DNA of 49,442 nt. Source: an uncultured Slackia sp. GTDB lineage: Bacteria > Actinomycetota > Coriobacteriia > Coriobacteriales > Eggerthellaceae. How positions within the stretch are numbered: the first letter of the stretch is position 1; every line of letters begins with the position of its first letter. A program made the translations under genes and the position numbers. Under the pieces are notes generated by a model that was given only the letters and a program-made list of their open reading frames with translations, ran no database searches and had not been told where the DNA came from. The DNA lies in NCBI RefSeq assembly GCF_944321625.1, contig NZ_CALUMA010000003.1, positions 1 to 49,442 on the forward strand. Reading direction: 5' to 3'. Shown here piece after piece: positions 1-7,828 of this stretch.

Positions 1-128
1 GCGGCATCCTCAGCCTGGGGGTTGGGGTCGCTGGCGGCAGCGGCCCCTTCCTGCTTTTCGTCGCTTCCCTCGATGGGAATTTCGCGAGCCTCGGGGGCGA
101 CCTTCTTCTCGTCGTCCTTCTCACCCAT
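1..128 (-). CDS. grpE: GrpE nucleotide exchange factor, N-terminal part (runs off the window)
   Basis: Minus-strand reading frame starting at the ATG at 128 and leaving the window at position 1. The visible ~42 residues begin MGEKDDEKKVAPEAREIPIE and are acidic, disordered and Ala/Glu/Asp rich, as is usual for the N-terminus of GrpE; the conserved coiled coil and beta domain lie outside. The start follows the dnaK stop codon by two bases, and the last dnaK codons (GAAGG) supply its ribosome-binding site, so the two are translationally coupled. GrpE releases ADP from DnaK in the cytoplasm. The call rests on position behind dnaK and composition, not on a conserved domain. Confidence 0.82.
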   Translation of the reverse strand, partial: MGEKDDEKKVAPEAREIPIEGSDEKQEGAAAASDPNPQAEDA

Positions 129-130
129 GA

Positions 131-2035
131 TTACTTACCTTCGTTCTTGTCGTCCACGACCTCGTAGTCAGCCTCGATCGGGCCGTCGTCGGCCGGGTTG
201 GCGGCGCCGGCAGCGCCCGGAGCACCCTGAGCCTGCTGCGTGCTGTACACGACCTCGGCCAGCTTGTAACCGGCCTGCTGCAGCTTCTCGCCAGCAGCCT
301 TGATGGCCTCGATGTCGGTGCCGGCCAGAGCGTCCTTGGCCTCCTTGATGGCGTCCTCGGCGGCCTGCTTGGTCTCAGCGGGAACCTTGTCGCCCAGCTC
401 GGACAGGGTCTGCTCGGTGGCGTTAACCAGCGAATCGGTGTTGTTGCGAGCCTCAATCTCGGCCTTACGAGCCTCGTCCTCAGCGGCATGGGCCTCAGCG
501 TCCTTGACCATGCGGTCGACTTCGTCGTCAGACAGAGCGGTGGAGCCGCTGATGGTGATCTGCTGCTGCTTGCCGGTGCCCAGGTCCTTAGCGGACACGT
601 TCACGATGCCGTTGGCGTCAATGTCGAACGTGACCTCGATCTGAGGCACGCCGCGACGGGCGGCCGGAATGCCGGTCAGCTGGAAGCGGCCCAGCGTCTT
701 GTTGTCAGCAGCCATCTGGCGCTCGCCCTGCAGGACGTGAATCTCGACGGACGTCTGGTTATCGGCGGCCGTGGAGTAAATCTCGGTCTTGCGGGTGGGG
801 ATGGTGGTGTTGCGGTCGATCATCTTGGTCATCACGCCGCCCATGGTCTCAACGCCCAGCGACAGCGGGGTGACGTCCAGCAGCAGGATGCCCTCGACGT
901 CGCCGGCCAGCACGCCGCCCTGAACGGCCGCGCCGATGGCCACGACCTCGTCAGGGTTCACCGACATGTTGGGCTGCTTGCCGGTCATGTTCTTGACCAG
1001 CTCCTGCACGGCGGGCATACGGGTGGAGCCGCCCACCAGGATAACCTCATCAATCTGGCTGGAGGTCAGGCCAGCATCCCTCAGGGCACCCTCGACAGGC
1101 TGCTTGCAGCGGTCGAGCAAATCACGCGTGATGCGCTCGAACTCGGCGCGGGTCAGCGTGTAGTCCAGGTGCTGCGGAACGCCGTCGATGGAGGTGATGA
1201 ACGGCAGGTTGATGTTGGTCTGCGAGGTGCTGGACAGCTCCATCTTGGCCTTCTCGGCGCCTTCCTTCAGACGCTGCAGCGACATGGGGTCCTTACGCAG
1301 GTCAACGCCGTGGTCACTGTTGAACTTGTCGGCCAGCCAGTCGATGACGCGCTGATCCCAGTCGTCGCCGCCCAGGTGGTTGTCACCCTTGGTGGACAGA
1401 ACCTCGAACACGCCGTCGCCCAGCTCCAGAATGGACACGTCGAACGTGCCGCCGCCCAGGTCGAACACCAGGATCTTCTGATCCTTGTTGGTCTTGTCCA
1501 GGCCGTAGGCCAAAGCAGCAGCAGTGGGCTCGTTGATGATACGCTTCACCTCGAGGCCAGCGATCCTGCCGGCGTCCTTGGTGGCCTGGCGCTGCGCATC
1601 GTTGAAGTACGCGGGCACGGTGATGACGGCCTCGGTGATGGTCTCGCCGACCTTGGCCTCAGCGTCAGCCTTCAGCTTCTGCAGAACCATGGCCGAAATC
1701 TCCTCCGGCGTGTAATCCTTGCCGTCGATGTCGATGACGGAACGGCCGTCCTTGCCCTTCACCACGGAGTAGGCAACGGTCTTGCGCTCTTCGGCGGTCT
1801 CATCGTAGCTACGGCCGATGAAACGCTTGACGGAAGAAATGGTGTTCTTGGGGTTGGTGACAGCCTGGTTCTTAGCCTGCTTGCCCACAACGCGCTCGCC
1901 ATCCTTGCGGAAGCCCTCCACGGACGGGGTGGTGCGGTCGCCCTCGGCGTTTTCCAGGATGACGGGGTTGTTGCCGTCCATGATTGCCATGGCGGAGTTG
2001 GTGGTGCCCAAGTCGATACCCAGAATCTTGCCCAT
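131..2035 (-). CDS. dnaK: Molecular chaperone DnaK (Hsp70)
   Basis: 634-aa Hsp70, the normal length for a Gram-positive DnaK. The N-terminal actin-like ATPase domain shows the phosphate-1 motif GIDLGTTNS (residues 5-13), the signature [13 protein letters not shown] near residue 190 and the adenosine motif LVGGSTRMP near 335. The substrate-binding beta domain and helical lid follow, and the tail ends in the usual acidic [10 protein letters not shown] segment. It folds and protects proteins in the cytoplasm with DnaJ and GrpE; grpE follows directly in the same operon. The start at 2035 has a GAGAGGA ribosome site upstream. Expression is probably heat-inducible from the promoter at 2196-2224, which carries its own inverted repeats but no CIRCE, unlike htpG further along. 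Confidence 0.98.
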   Translation of the reverse strand: MGKILGIDLGTTNSAMAIMDGNNPVILENAEGDRTTPSVEGFRKDGERVVGKQAKNQAVTNPKNTISSVKRFIGRSYDETAEERKTVAYSVVKGKDGRSVIDIDGKDYTPEEISAMVLQKLKADAEAKVGETITEAVITVPAYFNDAQRQATKDAGRIAGLEVKRIINEPTAAALAYGLDKTNKDQKILVFDLGGGTFDVSILELGDGVFEVLSTKGDNHLGGDDWDQRVIDWLADKFNSDHGVDLRKDPMSLQRLKEGAEKAKMELSSTSQTNINLPFITSIDGVPQHLDYTLTRAEFERITRDLLDRCKQPVEGALRDAGLTSSQIDEVILVGGSTRMPAVQELVKNMTGKQPNMSVNPDEVVAIGAAVQGGVLAGDVEGILLLDVTPLSLGVETMGGVMTKMIDRNTTIPTRKTEIYSTAADNQTSVEIHVLQGERQMAADNKTLGRFQLTGIPAARRGVPQIEVTFDIDANGIVNVSAKDLGTGKQQQITISGSTALSDDEVDRMVKDAEAHAAEDEARKAEIEARNNTDSLVNATEQTLSELGDKVPAETKQAAEDAIKEAKDALAGTDIEAIKAAGEKLQQAGYKLAEVVYSTQQAQGAPGAAGAANPADDGPIEADYEVVDDKNEGK

Positions 2036-2190
2036 ATGTCTCAGTCCTCTCTTTCGTGCGAGACCGCCCGGCGCTGCGCCCTGCCTCTTAGCCCGGCGCC
2101 CGCTTCAAGCGGCCTCACGTGGCGGGTTCCCCCGCCGACTGTTATTACCTGTTTCTTCGTGCATTCAAGGCGCTTAACCTTTCTGCACGA

Positions 2191-2239
2191 TTGACAATAT
2201 AAAATCTAAGTGCTTCATTGTCAACTTATCTCACAAGTT
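2191..2239 (-). promoter_or_regulatory. dnaK promoter with overlapping inverted repeats
   Basis: Read on the minus strand there is a perfect -35 TTGACA (2219-2224), a 17-base spacer and a -10 TATATT (2196-2201). Two inverted repeats cover it: arms TTGACAAT/ATTGTCAA (2217-2224 and 2191-2198) enclose the whole core promoter, and AACTT-N7-AAGTT (2223-2239) overlaps the -35. The spacing of the second recalls the HspR-binding HAIR element of actinobacteria (CTTGAGT-N7-ACTCAAG) but the bases differ, so I call it only a candidate repressor site. The transcript would have a leader of about 150 bases. Confidence 0.75.
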
Positions 2240-2383
2240 ATTTTTCATGTTACCTAGTTGTTGAATTGAGAGGATTGTTGAGCGTCTGGTTCATCATGCA
2301 CATTCTTTATGGCAACGACGGATGCGGGGGTTTGCAAAATCGGATTCTGTTCTATCACTCACCCAAAAACGAGGCCCGCATGC

Positions 2384-2414
2384 TGCAATATGTTGCATAC
2401 TGCAATATATTGCA
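2384..2414. promoter_or_regulatory. Two tandem 14-bp palindromes, candidate operator
   Basis: TGCAATATATTGCA (2401-2414) is a perfect palindrome. TGCAATATGTTGCA (2384-2397) differs from it by one base. Their centres are 17 bp apart and they lie 33-63 bases before the start codon of the QueG-like gene. Tandem near-identical palindromes just upstream of a gene are typical of cooperative repressor binding; the regulator is not identifiable from the window. Confidence 0.6.
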
Positions 2415-2446
2415 TGTCGGGCAGTTGGGTTTGGAGGCAGACGAGC

Positions 2447-3256
2447 ATGGAGAACGTCGCGAACACGCAGGGTACCGGCTCAACCAATCTTCTTGAAGAG
2501 CTGGAATCCGTGCTGACAGGAAGCGGCGCAGCGCTTGTCGGGGTGGCCGACTTACGCGATATTGCTTCTGCGTCCGCAGGCCAGACGCAACGAAGCTCCT
2601 CCAACCATGCGAATGAGCGCGCGCCCGAAGACCCCCTTTTCTACCCTGTGGGCATATCCGTTGCCGTACCTGTGCCGGCCGAAATTGTCGCGGGCATTCG
2701 CGAGGCACCGACCGTCGCTTACGCGCAGGCATATCGCGATCTGAATGCGCAGCTTGATGCGATCGTGCTGGCAGGCGAGCGGTTTTTGACCAGCCACGGA
2801 TACCGCGCGTTCGCCCTCACCAAGGCCCGCGCGGGAAAGACCAAAATCAATCGCTATGAAACGCTGCTCCCCCATAAGACCGTGGCATGCCTTGCAGGCC
2901 TGGGGTGGATCGGCAAAAGCTGCCTTCTGGTGACGCCCGAGTACGGCCCCGCCGTGCGCATTTCCACCTTGCTCACCGACGCGCCCCTGCACTGCGCAAA
3001 GCCCATGCTTGAACCGCGCTGCGGCGCCTGTATGCAGTGCGCCAAAGCCTGCCCCGGGCACGCTATCAAAGGGATGCTCTGGCGGGCAGGCTCCAGCCGC
3101 GACGATCGGCTGGACCTCAAGGCATGCGTCGCCCACATGGAGCAGGTGTCACGCGGCCTGGAGCAAGACCTCATCTGTGGCGCTTGTATCGCCGCCTGCC
3201 CTTATACGCAGCGATACATCAAACGCATGCAGAAAGGCACAATCAGCAGTAAATAG
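2447..3256 (+). CDS. QueG-like double 4Fe-4S cluster protein
   Basis: 269-aa protein related to the C-terminal half of epoxyqueuosine reductase QueG (COG1600). Near residue 151 it has GLGWIGKSCLL, matching the GxGWxGKN segment of QueG. Two ferredoxin-type clusters follow: CGACMQCAKACP (about 193-205) and CGACIAACP (about 244-252). It is shorter than genuine QueG (about 350-380 aa), so it is more likely a paralogue of unknown substrate; a corrinoid-linked reductase function is possible by family but not shown. The ATG at 2447 is chosen because GGAGG lies 10 bases upstream; the frame stays open upstream to an ATG at 2309 that would run through the palindromic operator. It stands alone, with its own operator-like repeats. 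Confidence 0.85.
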   Translation: MENVANTQGTGSTNLLEELESVLTGSGAALVGVADLRDIASASAGQTQRSSSNHANERAPEDPLFYPVGISVAVPVPAEIVAGIREAPTVAYAQAYRDLNAQLDAIVLAGERFLTSHGYRAFALTKARAGKTKINRYETLLPHKTVACLAGLGWIGKSCLLVTPEYGPAVRISTLLTDAPLHCAKPMLEPRCGACMQCAKACPGHAIKGMLWRAGSSRDDRLDLKACVAHMEQVSRGLEQDLICGACIAACPYTQRYIKRMQKGTISSK

Positions 3257-3473
3257 CTACGCTCGCCATACCTCGCTTTGCATGGCGAAAAAACCAACTA
3301 CCCTTTTATTACAGCAGACAAGGCCATACACGATGCAGGAAACCACCGAGCAAAAGTAGTGCAGCCTGAGTTTCATACTGGACAAATCGGAAATTAGCCC
3401 GTTCGTGATAATTGGAAATAGTTGCTTGGTTAATATCCCGATTGGGAAAATATAGAAGGAGCAATCGCAATCC

Positions 3474-3713
3474 ATGATGAGACCGGTAATCGCTTACACC
3501 CCCGAAGATATCGGGAAAGCCATTCGCGCGCGCAGGAAGAAGCTTGGCTATACGATGCAAGAAGTCGCCGAGTTTAATCAGTGCAGCCTTCGGTTCGTAA
3601 GCGAGCTTGAACGCGGAAAACCCGGTGCCGGACTTGGCCTTACGCTCAAAATAGCCAACAGCGTAGGCCTAGACATCGCCACCATCGAACGAGGAAGTGG
3701 CGTATGGGAATAA
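3474..3713 (+). CDS. HipB-like XRE-family HTH regulator
   Basis: 79-aa protein made almost entirely of a lambda-repressor-type helix-turn-helix (IGKAIRARRKKLGYTMQEVA, then SLRFVSELERGK), ending in the VGLDIATIERG segment typical of HipB antitoxins. An AAGGAG ribosome site lies about 12 bases before the ATG at 3474; a second ATG follows at once. Its stop codon overlaps the start of the next short frame, the normal hipB-hipA junction, but no full hipA follows. It probably represses its own promoter in the A+T-rich stretch before it; ATATCCC and GGGAAAATAT flank a four-base spacer at about 3432-3452, though this does not match the E. coli HipB site spacing. Confidence 0.8.
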   Translation: MMRPVIAYTPEDIGKAIRARRKKLGYTMQEVAEFNQCSLRFVSELERGKPGAGLGLTLKIANSVGLDIATIERGSGVWE

Positions 3714-3898
3714 CGGTCTTCTGGAAGCAATTCGCGGAAGATATCGGGGTGCCGTCCGAGTGGGTCATCGGTGAAAAGGAGCGGATGTCCAACGTCATCC
3801 AGGATAGCTGCCATTCTTTTGCGCGTTCGCTACCCGCAGATATGCTAGACGAATTTCGCCGCATTATCGACGATGCCAAACCGCGGCTTACTCTATAG
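3704..3898 (+). pseudogene. Short frame at the hipA position, possible HipA C-terminal remnant
   Basis: 64-aa frame whose ATG overlaps the last codons of the HTH gene. Its helical sequence (VPSEWVIGEKERMSNVIQDS, then LPADMLDEFRRIIDD) resembles the helical tail seen at the end of HipA kinases, but the kinase core is absent. The natural hipA start overlap followed directly by a tail suggests an internal deletion that fused the first codons to the C-terminus. It could instead be a complete small protein. It ends just before a strong terminator hairpin. Confidence 0.4.
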
Positions 3899-3899
3899 G

Positions 3900-3929
3900 A
3901 AAGGCCCGACGGATGTCCGTCGGGCCTTT
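3900..3929 (+). terminator. Terminator hairpin after the HipB-like gene
   Basis: Perfect 14-bp arms AAAGGCCCGACGGA (3900-3913) and TCCGTCGGGCCTTT (3916-3929) with a two-base loop, directly after the TAG at 3896. The arm itself ends in TTT; there is no long T run after it. Confidence 0.75.
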
Positions 3930-3953
3930 GGGATTGCCGCATTTATCGCGCTT

Positions 3954-4009
3954 ACCTATTTCATCAAGCTCGCGATCTGGTTGGCGAAGGCTACCGGATC
4001 GGGAACGGT
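3954..4009 (-). repeat. Duplicated 3' end of htpG (left copy of a direct repeat)
   Basis: These 56 bases match 7773-7828 at all but five positions and in the same orientation. On the minus strand they encode TVPDPVAFANQIASLMK and a TAG stop, the exact C-terminus of HtpG (PVPDPVAFANQIASLMK). Nothing else of htpG is present here. The second copy is the live htpG end, 3.8 kb away, so the two form a direct repeat around the LuxR/flavoprotein pair. Confidence 0.9.
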
Positions 4010-4022
4010 ATCCCGCAGCTAT

Positions 4023-5660
4023 CTACTTCACAACCTCGTACTCTCTTTCGACAATACTGATTAGCTCCTGTTGAGAATGGACGTCGAGCTTTGCGTAGAT
4101 ATGACGAACATGCGTTTTCACGGTATTGTGAGAAAGCACAAGCTTCTCCTGAATGATTAGGCTTGTTCGTCCGCGAGCGAGCAGCTCAAAAACCTCGGCT
4201 TCACGCGCCGTCAGACCGAATCGCTCGGCAACCGAGGAGCACGCGCTTTCGAAATCCTCTCCTTTCGTTGCCGGCAAAAAATCTTCGTTAGCAGCGTTTT
4301 GCCGCCCAGCATCGCAACCGCAACAGCCAGGGACAAACCCGTCTACTGCCGCATTGGCACGATTACCAGTTGCCGTATCATCCGCATGCACTTCTCGCTT
4401 GAGTTTGTAATCGGCGCCACGCTCCGCCGGAGCTTGAGCTTCAAGACAATCGACATGCGCAGGCACAATTCCCCCAATTGCGCGTGAAAAACTAAACCGT
4501 TCCGCTCCTATATAGTTGAACGCTATAAACACGAAGGCTATTACCATGGTGACCCATGCCGCAGCGGCTGGAGTGGTCTCGCCCATGCGTGCGGCAGCCT
4601 GCGCAATAGGAGCACCGACACCAATACCCACCCACTGCACTGCGAAAGCCGTCGTCGCAACAGACACAGCACCCAACCTATTGCGCGCACCCGCAACAGC
4701 CACTAGGCAATACAGCAGCATCGAAAACAAATCGGATCCCGAGTTGAGAAACGCTGCGTTCATTTGTCGACCAAGCATGGCGTTTTCGAAGAAAACCAAA
4801 GGCGCAGTAAGAAAGCCAGCGAACGCAAGCAAAGCGGCAGCCTTGTACACCGAGTCGAATGATGCAGCCCCACGAACTGCACCAACAACGAACGCTATGC
4901 TTACGGGCAGAAAGGATGCCAGTGTAAAAGTGGGCTCCATGCGCTGCGTTTCTCCTGAAACAGCAAACCCGCAAGCTACGCTGAACAGAAAAACCGCCAC
5001 ATACACAAAACTCGAAAGCGGCAAATACGACGACGGACTCGTTACATTAAGCACCGTGGGAGCCACGGAATCGTGAATCGCGCAAAGCGTTTTGCGGGCC
5101 AGAGGGCGAACAAGCACATAGCTCGCGACGAGCGAAGCCATGAACGCAATCGATGCGCACGGCACATCAAGAAAAACGCCTGCTGCCATCACGCCCATGC
5201 GAACCGCATAGTCAACAAGAAAAGCGCCCGGGACAACAAGGAGCACCTGTCTCGCAGCGAGGCTTGGCAGAGCAGCGCCTACAAGCACCGAAAGCCAGAT
5301 TCCCGCGATTCCGCCAAGGGGACTTCCCGCGAGTATCGCCGTCTCATTCGCTGATACCGTGCCCCATGAAAGCATGCTCGCCGAAACAACGCCTGCGACG
5401 AACACCGCAGTCGTCCAAATCGTCTCGTTCATTGCCGACGGCCTGTGCCATGCCACCATGGCAACCACGACCGAGAACACCACACCACCGTATGTCGTAA
5501 TTTCACGCGCCACAGGAAAGACCCCCGCAATGGGCGGAAAGAGGAACGTATTCAAAATATAGGAGGAAAATAACACGAGTGCCAAGGCGGCACATACGCG
5601 AGCCGAATCCCGCGATGACGAACTTTGGACTTCGCAAATTCCCTTAAATTGAAGCTCCAT
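4023..5660 (-). CDS. Membrane-anchored LuxR-family transcriptional regulator
   Basis: 545-aa protein with a long multi-pass hydrophobic N-terminal part (roughly residues 25-400, about 10-12 segments) followed by a hydrophilic linker and a LuxR-type helix-turn-helix at about 485-535 (LTAREAEVFELLARGRTS, then LSHNTVKTHVRHIYAKLDV). Such transporter-like sensor/LuxR fusions are abundant in Eggerthellaceae and often sit beside the flavoprotein they control, as here, where the neighbour is divergent. It probably senses a substrate at the membrane. The ATG at 5660 is chosen because GGGAGGG lies seven bases upstream; a TTG six codons earlier would bury that site. The stop lies 14 bases from the htpG-end repeat. 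Confidence 0.88.
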   Translation of the reverse strand: MELQFKGICEVQSSSSRDSARVCAALALVLFSSYILNTFLFPPIAGVFPVAREITTYGGVVFSVVVAMVAWHRPSAMNETIWTTAVFVAGVVSASMLSWGTVSANETAILAGSPLGGIAGIWLSVLVGAALPSLAARQVLLVVPGAFLVDYAVRMGVMAAGVFLDVPCASIAFMASLVASYVLVRPLARKTLCAIHDSVAPTVLNVTSPSSYLPLSSFVYVAVFLFSVACGFAVSGETQRMEPTFTLASFLPVSIAFVVGAVRGAASFDSVYKAAALLAFAGFLTAPLVFFENAMLGRQMNAAFLNSGSDLFSMLLYCLVAVAGARNRLGAVSVATTAFAVQWVGIGVGAPIAQAAARMGETTPAAAAWVTMVIAFVFIAFNYIGAERFSFSRAIGGIVPAHVDCLEAQAPAERGADYKLKREVHADDTATGNRANAAVDGFVPGCCGCDAGRQNAANEDFLPATKGEDFESACSSVAERFGLTAREAEVFELLARGRTSLIIQEKLVLSHNTVKTHVRHIYAKLDVHSQQELISIVEREYEVVK

Positions 5661-5723
5661 ATACAACCCTCCCAACAATCAACAAAAGTGTATCGGAATA
5701 CGGGATCTAGGTCTTTCAAAAAG

Positions 5724-5810
5724 GTCACCCTCTAGGGGCTATTTTTTTCTCTATACATGTTATTTTTCCTGGTCATTGAATCATTTTTATATTCACGATA
5801 CCAGGGTGAC
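5724..5810. promoter_or_regulatory. Divergent control region with spaced inverted repeat
   Basis: The 234-base gap between the LuxR gene and the flavoprotein gene holds GTCACCCT (5724-5731) and its exact reverse complement AGGGTGAC (5803-5810), centres 79 bp apart. They flank an A+T-rich stretch likely to hold the promoters. They are candidates for the LuxR regulator's binding sites. No clear consensus promoter was assigned. Confidence 0.45.
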
Positions 5811-5894
5811 GTTCTCGGTCCGATTTTTTCGTAGTGTGTGCTGCGTAGCTTAAGGGCTGCATCGTATACATGCATTAAGCATAAGGAGGGAACC

Positions 5895-7613
5895 ATGGGA
5901 ACTGAAAGTACTTCGAGGAGCGGTATTTCACGTCGGAGCTTTCTGACGGGCGCAGCGCTTACTGGGGTTGCCGCAGCAGGCGCGAGTCTCGTCGGCTGCT
6001 CGCCTTCGTCAAGCACGAGCAAATCCGAGTCGACGTCAAACGCGGACGTCATCGACTCCGCTAGCCCCTCGTGGCTTGGCGCCGAGCCAGAAATCGCCGA
6101 AAGCGACATCACGAAGACTGAGGAAACTGACTTCCTCGTAATTGGCGCGGGCACCGCTGGCATGTGCGCCGCAGGCACTGCGGCAGAACTCGGCATGAAC
6201 TTCATTCTTGCCGAGAAAAATGACAAGGTTCCCGAGACTCGCGAATATTTAGGCATAGTAAATTCCAAAGCCGCGTTGGCGCAAGGCGGCGAAGTTGACA
6301 GCATGAAGCTGCTCAACGAGCTGACGCGTTACGCATCGGGCAAATGCAACCAGGACGTCATCAAAGTTTGGATTGACGAATCGGCCGAGCTGTTCGATTG
6401 GATCGATCCGAAAATGCAAGCAGTCGGCAAGCAGGTCGTGGTCGACATGCCAGCCGACCACGAAACCGGCGGTACCGATTACATGCTCCCCGTGCTGCAG
6501 CATGTTTGGCTCACCCCATATTCTGAACCCATGCGCAACGACGTGTTGCTCTCCCTTGTTCAAGAAAAGTCACCTGAGAGCGTACATTTCGGCTATGAAT
6601 TGGTGAAGCTCGTCCATGAAGACGGCAAAGTGATGGGCGCCATTTTCAACACGTCCGAAGGCTATGTGCAAATCAATGCCAAAAATACGCTGCTCGCTAC
6701 GGGTGGCTATCCTGCGAACCCAGTAATGATGAATGCCCTGCAGCCAGCTGCCGTCGGATGCTGCACCGCATCAAGTTTTAACCCGGCCGACAACGGTACT
6801 GGCCTGAAGGCTGGCATATGGGCAGGTGGCGTGAAAGATCCCGATGCGGCACCTATGATTTTCGACCGCGGAGCCGTAGAAGTTGGCGTCGATTGTGGCT
6901 ATGTAGGTGAGGGGGATGACGCGGCATTCCCCGGCACTATCTATCAGGAAAACATCGGTAGCCAGCCGTTCATGAAGGTGAACCGGAACGGGGTTCGCTT
7001 CGCCAACGAATCGGCACCCTACGATACATTCTGCTTCCAAGCCGGTCAGCAGCCCGGCGGCGTGTGGTGCCAGATTTTTGACGGCAATGCAAGCGAAGAC
7101 ATCATTCGATTCTCGACCATCGGATGCTCAGCCTTCGCCAACCAGATGATGGCAGCTGGCATGCCGGTCGAGGAATTCGTCGCAACATCACGCGACGCGG
7201 GATTTTTGAAGAAAGCCGACACCATTGAGGAACTCGCCGACATGTTGGGCTTCGAAGGCGAAGCAAAGACCAACTTCCTGGAACAGGTCGACCGCTACAA
7301 CCAGCAATTCGATGCCCAGGTCGATGACGACTACGGCAAAGAAGCGTATCGCCTTTCCGCCATTCGCACCGCACCGTTCTATGGCCTGTGGTTCGGCGGC
7401 ACGCTGTTGACCACTATCGACGGCCTCCGTATCAACGGCGACTGCCAGGTGCTTGACATCAACGGAGCGCCCATCGAAGGTCTCTACGCAGCCGGCGATG
7501 TTTCGGGCAGCTTCTTCAGCGGCAACTATCCCGAGTACATCGTTGGAGTCGCTTCGGGCCGCTCTTCAACCCAGGGTCGCCATGTCGCACGCAAGCTCGC
7601 CGGTGACTTGTAA
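5895..7613 (+). CDS. Twin-arginine exported FAD flavoprotein, fumarate-reductase-like
   Basis: 572-aa protein of the fumarate reductase/3-oxosteroid dehydrogenase flavoprotein family. Residues 12-17 are SRRSFL, a twin-arginine export motif, and LVGC at 32-35 is a lipobox, so it is probably an exported lipoprotein. The Rossmann FAD motif DFLVIGAGTAGMCAAG begins near 78 and the C-terminal FAD segment GLYAAGDVSGSF near 529. Relatives reduce unsaturated acids, urocanate, steroids or catechols as respiratory acceptors; the substrate here cannot be read from sequence. There is no cytochrome or iron-sulfur partner alongside, so electrons must come from elsewhere. AAGGAGG sits six bases before the ATG at 5895. 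The divergent LuxR membrane regulator is the likely controller. The pair lies between two htpG 3'-end repeats. Confidence 0.88.
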   Translation: MGTESTSRSGISRRSFLTGAALTGVAAAGASLVGCSPSSSTSKSESTSNADVIDSASPSWLGAEPEIAESDITKTEETDFLVIGAGTAGMCAAGTAAELGMNFILAEKNDKVPETREYLGIVNSKAALAQGGEVDSMKLLNELTRYASGKCNQDVIKVWIDESAELFDWIDPKMQAVGKQVVVDMPADHETGGTDYMLPVLQHVWLTPYSEPMRNDVLLSLVQEKSPESVHFGYELVKLVHEDGKVMGAIFNTSEGYVQINAKNTLLATGGYPANPVMMNALQPAAVGCCTASSFNPADNGTGLKAGIWAGGVKDPDAAPMIFDRGAVEVGVDCGYVGEGDDAAFPGTIYQENIGSQPFMKVNRNGVRFANESAPYDTFCFQAGQQPGGVWCQIFDGNASEDIIRFSTIGCSAFANQMMAAGMPVEEFVATSRDAGFLKKADTIEELADMLGFEGEAKTNFLEQVDRYNQQFDAQVDDDYGKEAYRLSAIRTAPFYGLWFGGTLLTTIDGLRINGDCQVLDINGAPIEGLYAAGDVSGSFFSGNYPEYIVGVASGRSSTQGRHVARKLAGDL

Positions 7614-7662
7614 TTTTCGATATCCCCGCCGCGGGTCGTCCCCTCCCTAGACCCGCAACAAG

Positions 7663-7738
7663 AAAGGCCCCTGCGACATCGAACTGCGCCCCAGTCCAAG
7701 AACCGGGGCGCAGTTCACACCGCAAGGGCCTTTTATTT
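7663..7738. terminator. Bidirectional terminator between the flavoprotein gene and htpG
   Basis: Inner perfect 12-bp stem GAACTGCGCCCC (7681-7692) with GGGGCGCAGTTC (7705-7716). An outer arm AAAGGCCC...TGCG pairs with CGCA...GGGCCTTTT around 7721-7733, giving a T run on the plus side and, through the A run on the left, one on the minus side. It serves both convergent genes. Confidence 0.8.
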
Positions 7739-7772
7739 AATCAGCATTTCGTAGTAGCTGAATCTTACCCGA

Positions 7773-7828
7773 ACCTACTTCATCAAGCTGGCGATCTGGT
7801 TGGCGAAGGCGACCGGATCGGGCACGGG
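7773..7828 (-). repeat. htpG 3' end, right copy of the direct repeat
   Basis: Functional end of htpG; about 91% identical over 56 bases to 3954-4009. See the left copy for the comparison. Confidence 0.9.

Larger units (their letters stand above)
2036..2446. other. Intergenic region between dnaK and the QueG-like gene
   Basis: Divergent promoter region of 411 bases. The dnaK side (2036-2190) is a G+C-rich leader with short complementary G/C runs; the middle holds the dnaK promoter; the right part is A+T-rich and ends in two palindromes (2384-2414) ahead of the QueG-like gene. I see no further gene. Confidence 0.6.

Noticed and set aside
488..2194. Long plus-strand open frame (568 codons) opposite dnaK
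   Set aside because: It is the antisense shadow of dnaK, produced by its G+C-rich codon use; no family motifs and no ribosome site. Similar shadows oppose htpG, hypF, hypE, pgi, the kinase and panF.
2223..2239. HspR HAIR element at the dnaK promoter
   Set aside because: Only the 7-base spacer resembles HAIR; the arms AACTT/AAGTT do not match CTTGAGT/ACTCAAG, so it is listed only as a candidate operator.
3432..3452. HipB operator of the TATCC-N8-GGATA type
   Set aside because: TATCCC and GGGAAAATA are present but the spacing and second arm do not fit the known site.
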